Made by a program: the position numbers and the translations under genes
NCBI RefSeq assembly: GCF_032884065.1
Contig: NC_088867.1
Coordinates: 30,124,252 to 30,188,251 of the forward strand
Reading direction: 5' to 3'
Length of the DNA stretch: 64,000 nucleotides
Origin: Artemia franciscana
Taxonomy: Eukaryota; Arthropoda; Branchiopoda; Anostraca; Artemiidae
Part shown: piece by piece, positions 60,662-64,000 of the stretch
How positions within the stretch are numbered: the stretch's first letter is position 1
Layout: the number at the start of each line of letters is the position of its first letter
Notes under the pieces: model-generated
The model's database searches: none
The model's input: only the letters and a program-made list of their open reading frames with translations
Told to the model about the DNA's origin: nothing

Positions 60662-63600
60662 TAACGCAAAAACAGGCTTACAGCTGACAGAGAAAGTAAA
60701 AAAAGAAGGTGTGTTGAGGAGCTACCAGAGCAACGCGAAGCCAGGTTTGCGGCTGATACAGATAGTAGAAAACGAAGGCGTGTCGACAAACCACGAGAAG
60801 CCAGGCTTGCCGCTGATGGAGATAGAAAAAAACGAGGTTGTGTCGAGGAACCAAAAGAGCAACGTGAAACCAGACTTGATGCTGAAAGAGAAAGTAAAAA
60901 AAAGAAGGCGTGTCGAGGAACTACCACAGCAACATGAAACCGGGCTTGTGGGTGATAGGGATAGTAAAAAATGAAGGCGTGTCGAGGAACCTCGAGAGCA
61001 ATGCGAAACCAGACTTGATGCTGAAAGAGAATATAAAAAAAGAAGGTGTGTCGAGGAACTACCAGAGCAACGCGAAACCAGACTTGATGCTGACAGTGAA
61101 AGTAAAAAAAGGCGTGTCGCTGTATTACAAAAGCAATGCGTGTATAATCGCCTGGCATTCAAGTACTGCCCTCCCGATGATTATAGCCAGATTCAAGATA
61201 TTCAAATCGGGACTATGTCTGAATTTTGTCCCTATTGCAAGGCCTTGAAATTGATTGGTGAAACAATGGGAATGTGTGGCGCCTCAGGAAAAGTTAAGCC
61301 TCTTCAACTGGCTGCACCACCAGAGCCATTGAAAAGTTTGCCTACTGGGTATACGTCTAAATCGAAGTGTTTTCTGTCTAACATCAGGAAATATAACTCA
61401 TGTTTAACAAATGACGTTGTTTTGGGGCTCAAATCGAAGATCAAGGTCATTTTATGCCTACTTTCAAAGTAAAAGGGCAAATTTGTCATAGAACAGGTTC
61501 CCTTCTACCATTCTCAAATGAGCATCACAAATTTTTGCAACTGTACCTCATCAGTGATAGCAATGCTGAATTGAATTCACGTTGTGAAATTCCTCCCGTC
61601 GTTGAAATGACTATCGTTTCCCAGTTGCAACATCTTTTCCACGAAAATAATAATTTAGTGCGGGTGTTCAAAACAGCAATCGATTTGATACTTACTGATA
61701 CGCATACAATTTTTATTTATACTGAGTACCCTGACAAAACGCCTACTGGTGAACATGTACGTAGATACAATGCTCCAACTATAAAAAAAAGTGGCAATCG
61801 TTATGTTCGGTGATCAGTTTTTACCTCGAAATGTTATTCTTCAGAGGCGAAACGCTCAGTTACCATAAATTGCTGAGACTCATCGATGCTACGACACCCT
61901 ACAATACCCTATCATTTTTTTGGGACGGAGCCGACGGCTATCACTTTAATATTAAATTGATAAATCCAGTTACTAACAAAGAAATGGATAAGAAATGCAG
62001 CGCAATGAACTATTATGCCTATCGACGAATGATTCGTCAGGATGAAGACAATTATACTTTTAAGATGCCGTCAATTGTTTCACCAGTATATCGTTGAAAT
62101 GTATGCAAAGATTGAATCAGAACGTTTGCTATTCATCCGTCTGAATCAGACCAAGCTCCAATCTGAACAATACATTCATTTGCGAGATGCAGTTGTAAAT
62201 GACGGTAATACAACTAACATTGGAAGAGTAGCGATTTTACCTTCGTCGTATGTTGGCAGTCCGCGTCATATGCATGAGTATGCTCAAGAGGCCATTGTGT
62301 ATGTTCGTCTCTACGGTCGTCCAGATTTATTTATTACACTTAAATGTAATCCATCTTGGGACGAGATACAACAACTTTTACTTCCTGGACAACTGCCGGT
62401 TCATAGACATGACATTACGGCCCGTGTCTTCCGGCAAAAGTTGAAATCACTGATAAGTGTCATAGTAAAACTTAAAGTGTTTGGGCCAGCGCGACGCTGG
62501 TTGTACTCAGTGGAATGGCAAAAGCGGGGATTGCCACACGCACATATACTATTATGGTTAGTTGATAAAATGACTCTAATGAAATTGATGATGTGATTTC
62601 CGCTGAAATACCTGATGCAGATGTCGATAGGGGCTTACATGACATTGTGGTAAAAAATATGATAAATAGACCTTGCGGTGAACTGAATCAAAATTCACCA
62701 TGCATGGACAGAGGAAGGTGCACAAAGCAATATCCTCGAATTTTAGTACCTAACACAATTACCGGCAATGATGGATACCCTTTACATCGAAGAAGGTCTA
62801 CCGAAGATGGTGGAAAATCAGCAATCATAAAGTCGTGTAACCGTTACATTAAAGTAGATAACCGGTGGGTTGTTCCATATTCACCTTTGCTATCAAAAAC
62901 ATACAATGCGCGCATAAACGTGGAATATTGTAATTCTGTAAGGGCAATCAAATACATATGTAAATACGTCAACAAAGGTAGCGACATGGAAGTTTTTGGC
63001 TTGCAGTCCGAAATCAGTGATATCGATTATGAAGTCGTGCAATATCAGGCAGTGAGATACATAAGCAGTAATGAGGCTGTGAGGCGTATTCCTTCATTTC
63101 CGATACATGAACGAAGTCCAGCTGTTGTTTACTTAGCGGTACATTTACAGAATGGTCAGCGTGTTTATTTTTGGAGTCCACCGTGCAACAAAGAGCCCTG
63201 AATCCACCGGATAAAGGTTTTTTTTAGCAAAGTTATAATACCATTGATCTATTGTCGTATGTACAAAAAATATTTCTACGTTAACGTCTGAATAAAAAGG
63301 CATTTATGATCAGATAATACCTTGTATAGATATCCAAGTTGGAAAAATCTTCTCCTTGGATGCACCAGCACCAGGAGGTACTGGTGAAACATTTCTAATT
63401 AGATTACTTCTGGCATCAATTCAATCCAAAAATGACTTAGCGTTGGCAATTGCGTTGTCCGGAATAGCCGCAACGTTGCTGCCTGGTTGGAGAACTGCTC
63501 ATTCCGCTTCGAAATTGCCTCTGAATATGCAATCTACAGAAACTCCCACATGCAACATTTCCAAATCATTTGGGATGGGTGAATTATTGCAGCAATGCAA

Positions 63601-64000
63601 ACTTAATTTTTGGGACGAGTGCACAATGGCGTACAAAAAATCGTTCGAGGCTCTCGAGTGATCATTGCAAGATTTGCGAGGAAATTCTAAACCCTTTGGC
63701 AGCACATTAATATTGCTTTCGGGAGATTTTAGGCAAACATTACCTATTATTCCTAGATTGACACCTGCGGATGAAATAAATGCTTGCCTGAAAAATTATT
63801 ATTTATGGGCACACGTAAATACATTAACATTAACTATAAATATGCGCGTCCGATTTCAAAACGATCACTCTGGTGAAAAATTTTCAGATTTATTGCTAAC
63901 AGTTGGAAAGGAAATGTTCCCAGTTGACTCATTTTCAGGACGTTTACAACTGACTCCTGAATTTTTTAATATAGTGAAGTCAAAAAATGAATTTGGTTGA
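60662..64000 (+). pseudogene. Long Helitron RepHel pseudogene, runs off right edge
   Basis: The longest RepHel copy here, broken into at least eight frames. In order: basic repeats (60662-61135, LTADRESKKRRC type), zinc cluster FCPYCKALKL and MCGASGKVK (about 61220-61300), RKYNSC (61390), GSLLPFSNEHHKFLQLYL (about 61497), IIFLGRSRRLSL in place of the IIFWDGADGYHF region after a frameshift (61910), the Rep HUH site GLPHAHILLWL (His codons 62537 and 62543), and the Tyr pair IKYICKYVNKG (62953, 62965). After 63201 the region between Rep and helicase is replaced by about 150 bp of unrelated DNA. The helicase resumes with Walker A as GGTGETF: Lys is changed to Glu at 63386-63388. Walker B FWDECTM is present (Asp-Glu at 63614-63619). 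An in-frame TGA (63659-63661) stands where an Arg CGA is likely. Motif TINMRVRFQND follows, and the copy breaks again at the window edge. Inactive. Confidence 0.8.

Overview
The window is eukaryotic nuclear DNA from an animal with a very repeat-rich, AT-rich genome. Evidence: an intronless phosphatidylinositol-4-phosphate 5-kinase gene, an exon-like block bounded by AG and GT splice signals, invertebrate-type Helitron replicase-helicase (RepHel) remnants, a pogo/Tigger-type transposase remnant, tRNA-like repeats and long (AT)n tracts. I infer an arthropod, perhaps a crustacean; this rests on the general look of the Helitrons and interspersed repeats and is weakly supported. Three runs of exactly 100 N (17022-17121, 42073-42172, 60209-60308) show it is a scaffolded draft assembly.

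Most of the window (about 1-42 kb and 50.5-64 kb) is a dense, nested field of Helitron rolling-circle transposons. Complete copies begin with TC followed by an AT-rich start and AATAAGTTGTCTGTCTG, and end in a double GC-rich hairpin followed by CTAG, sitting between A and T. Three groups are visible. Group 1 carries a short ORF (ORF1), for example at 894-1289, 19699-20061, 21655-22089 and 22791-23141. Group 2 is non-coding and filled with CTAAAAA-type A-rich tracts and a GACCGGGACAC minisatellite (for example 9361-11258, 25613-27180, 27211-29313). Group 3 has a CGAGTTGTGTG 5' end (24475-24863, 54454-54990). Almost all copies keep the last ~200 bp of a helicase gene just upstream of the 3' terminus, so they look like deletion derivatives of one autonomous RepHel element. 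A decayed long RepHel copy occupies 60662-64000; truncated or internally deleted RepHel copies lie at 17122-17640, 23345-24428, 52696-54108 and 56633-58043.

The Helitron field is interrupted by a decayed pogo-like transposase (2683-3998), by an intact 504-codon PIP5K-like ORF (31569-33083) that is the only convincing long host-type gene, and by an older, Helitron-poor block (42.2-50.5 kb) made of interspersed and duplicated non-coding repeats with one candidate coding exon (44678-44856). From 50503 to 60200 the sequence forms a giant inverted repeat: arms of about 3.65 kb, each holding three Helitrons in the same order, around a 2.4 kb spacer.

The most interesting candidate for something undescribed is ORF1. 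It fuses the RepHel N-terminal basic repeat to a separate C-terminal module with an IKTE motif next to an acidic stretch and a segment that faintly recalls a chromo-shadow domain. The module recurs in at least nine copies, four of them still open throughout. Other notable points are repeated insertion of Helitrons into each other's (AT)n tracts, CRE-type palindromes carried by every 5' end, and a tRNA-like module spread with the elements.
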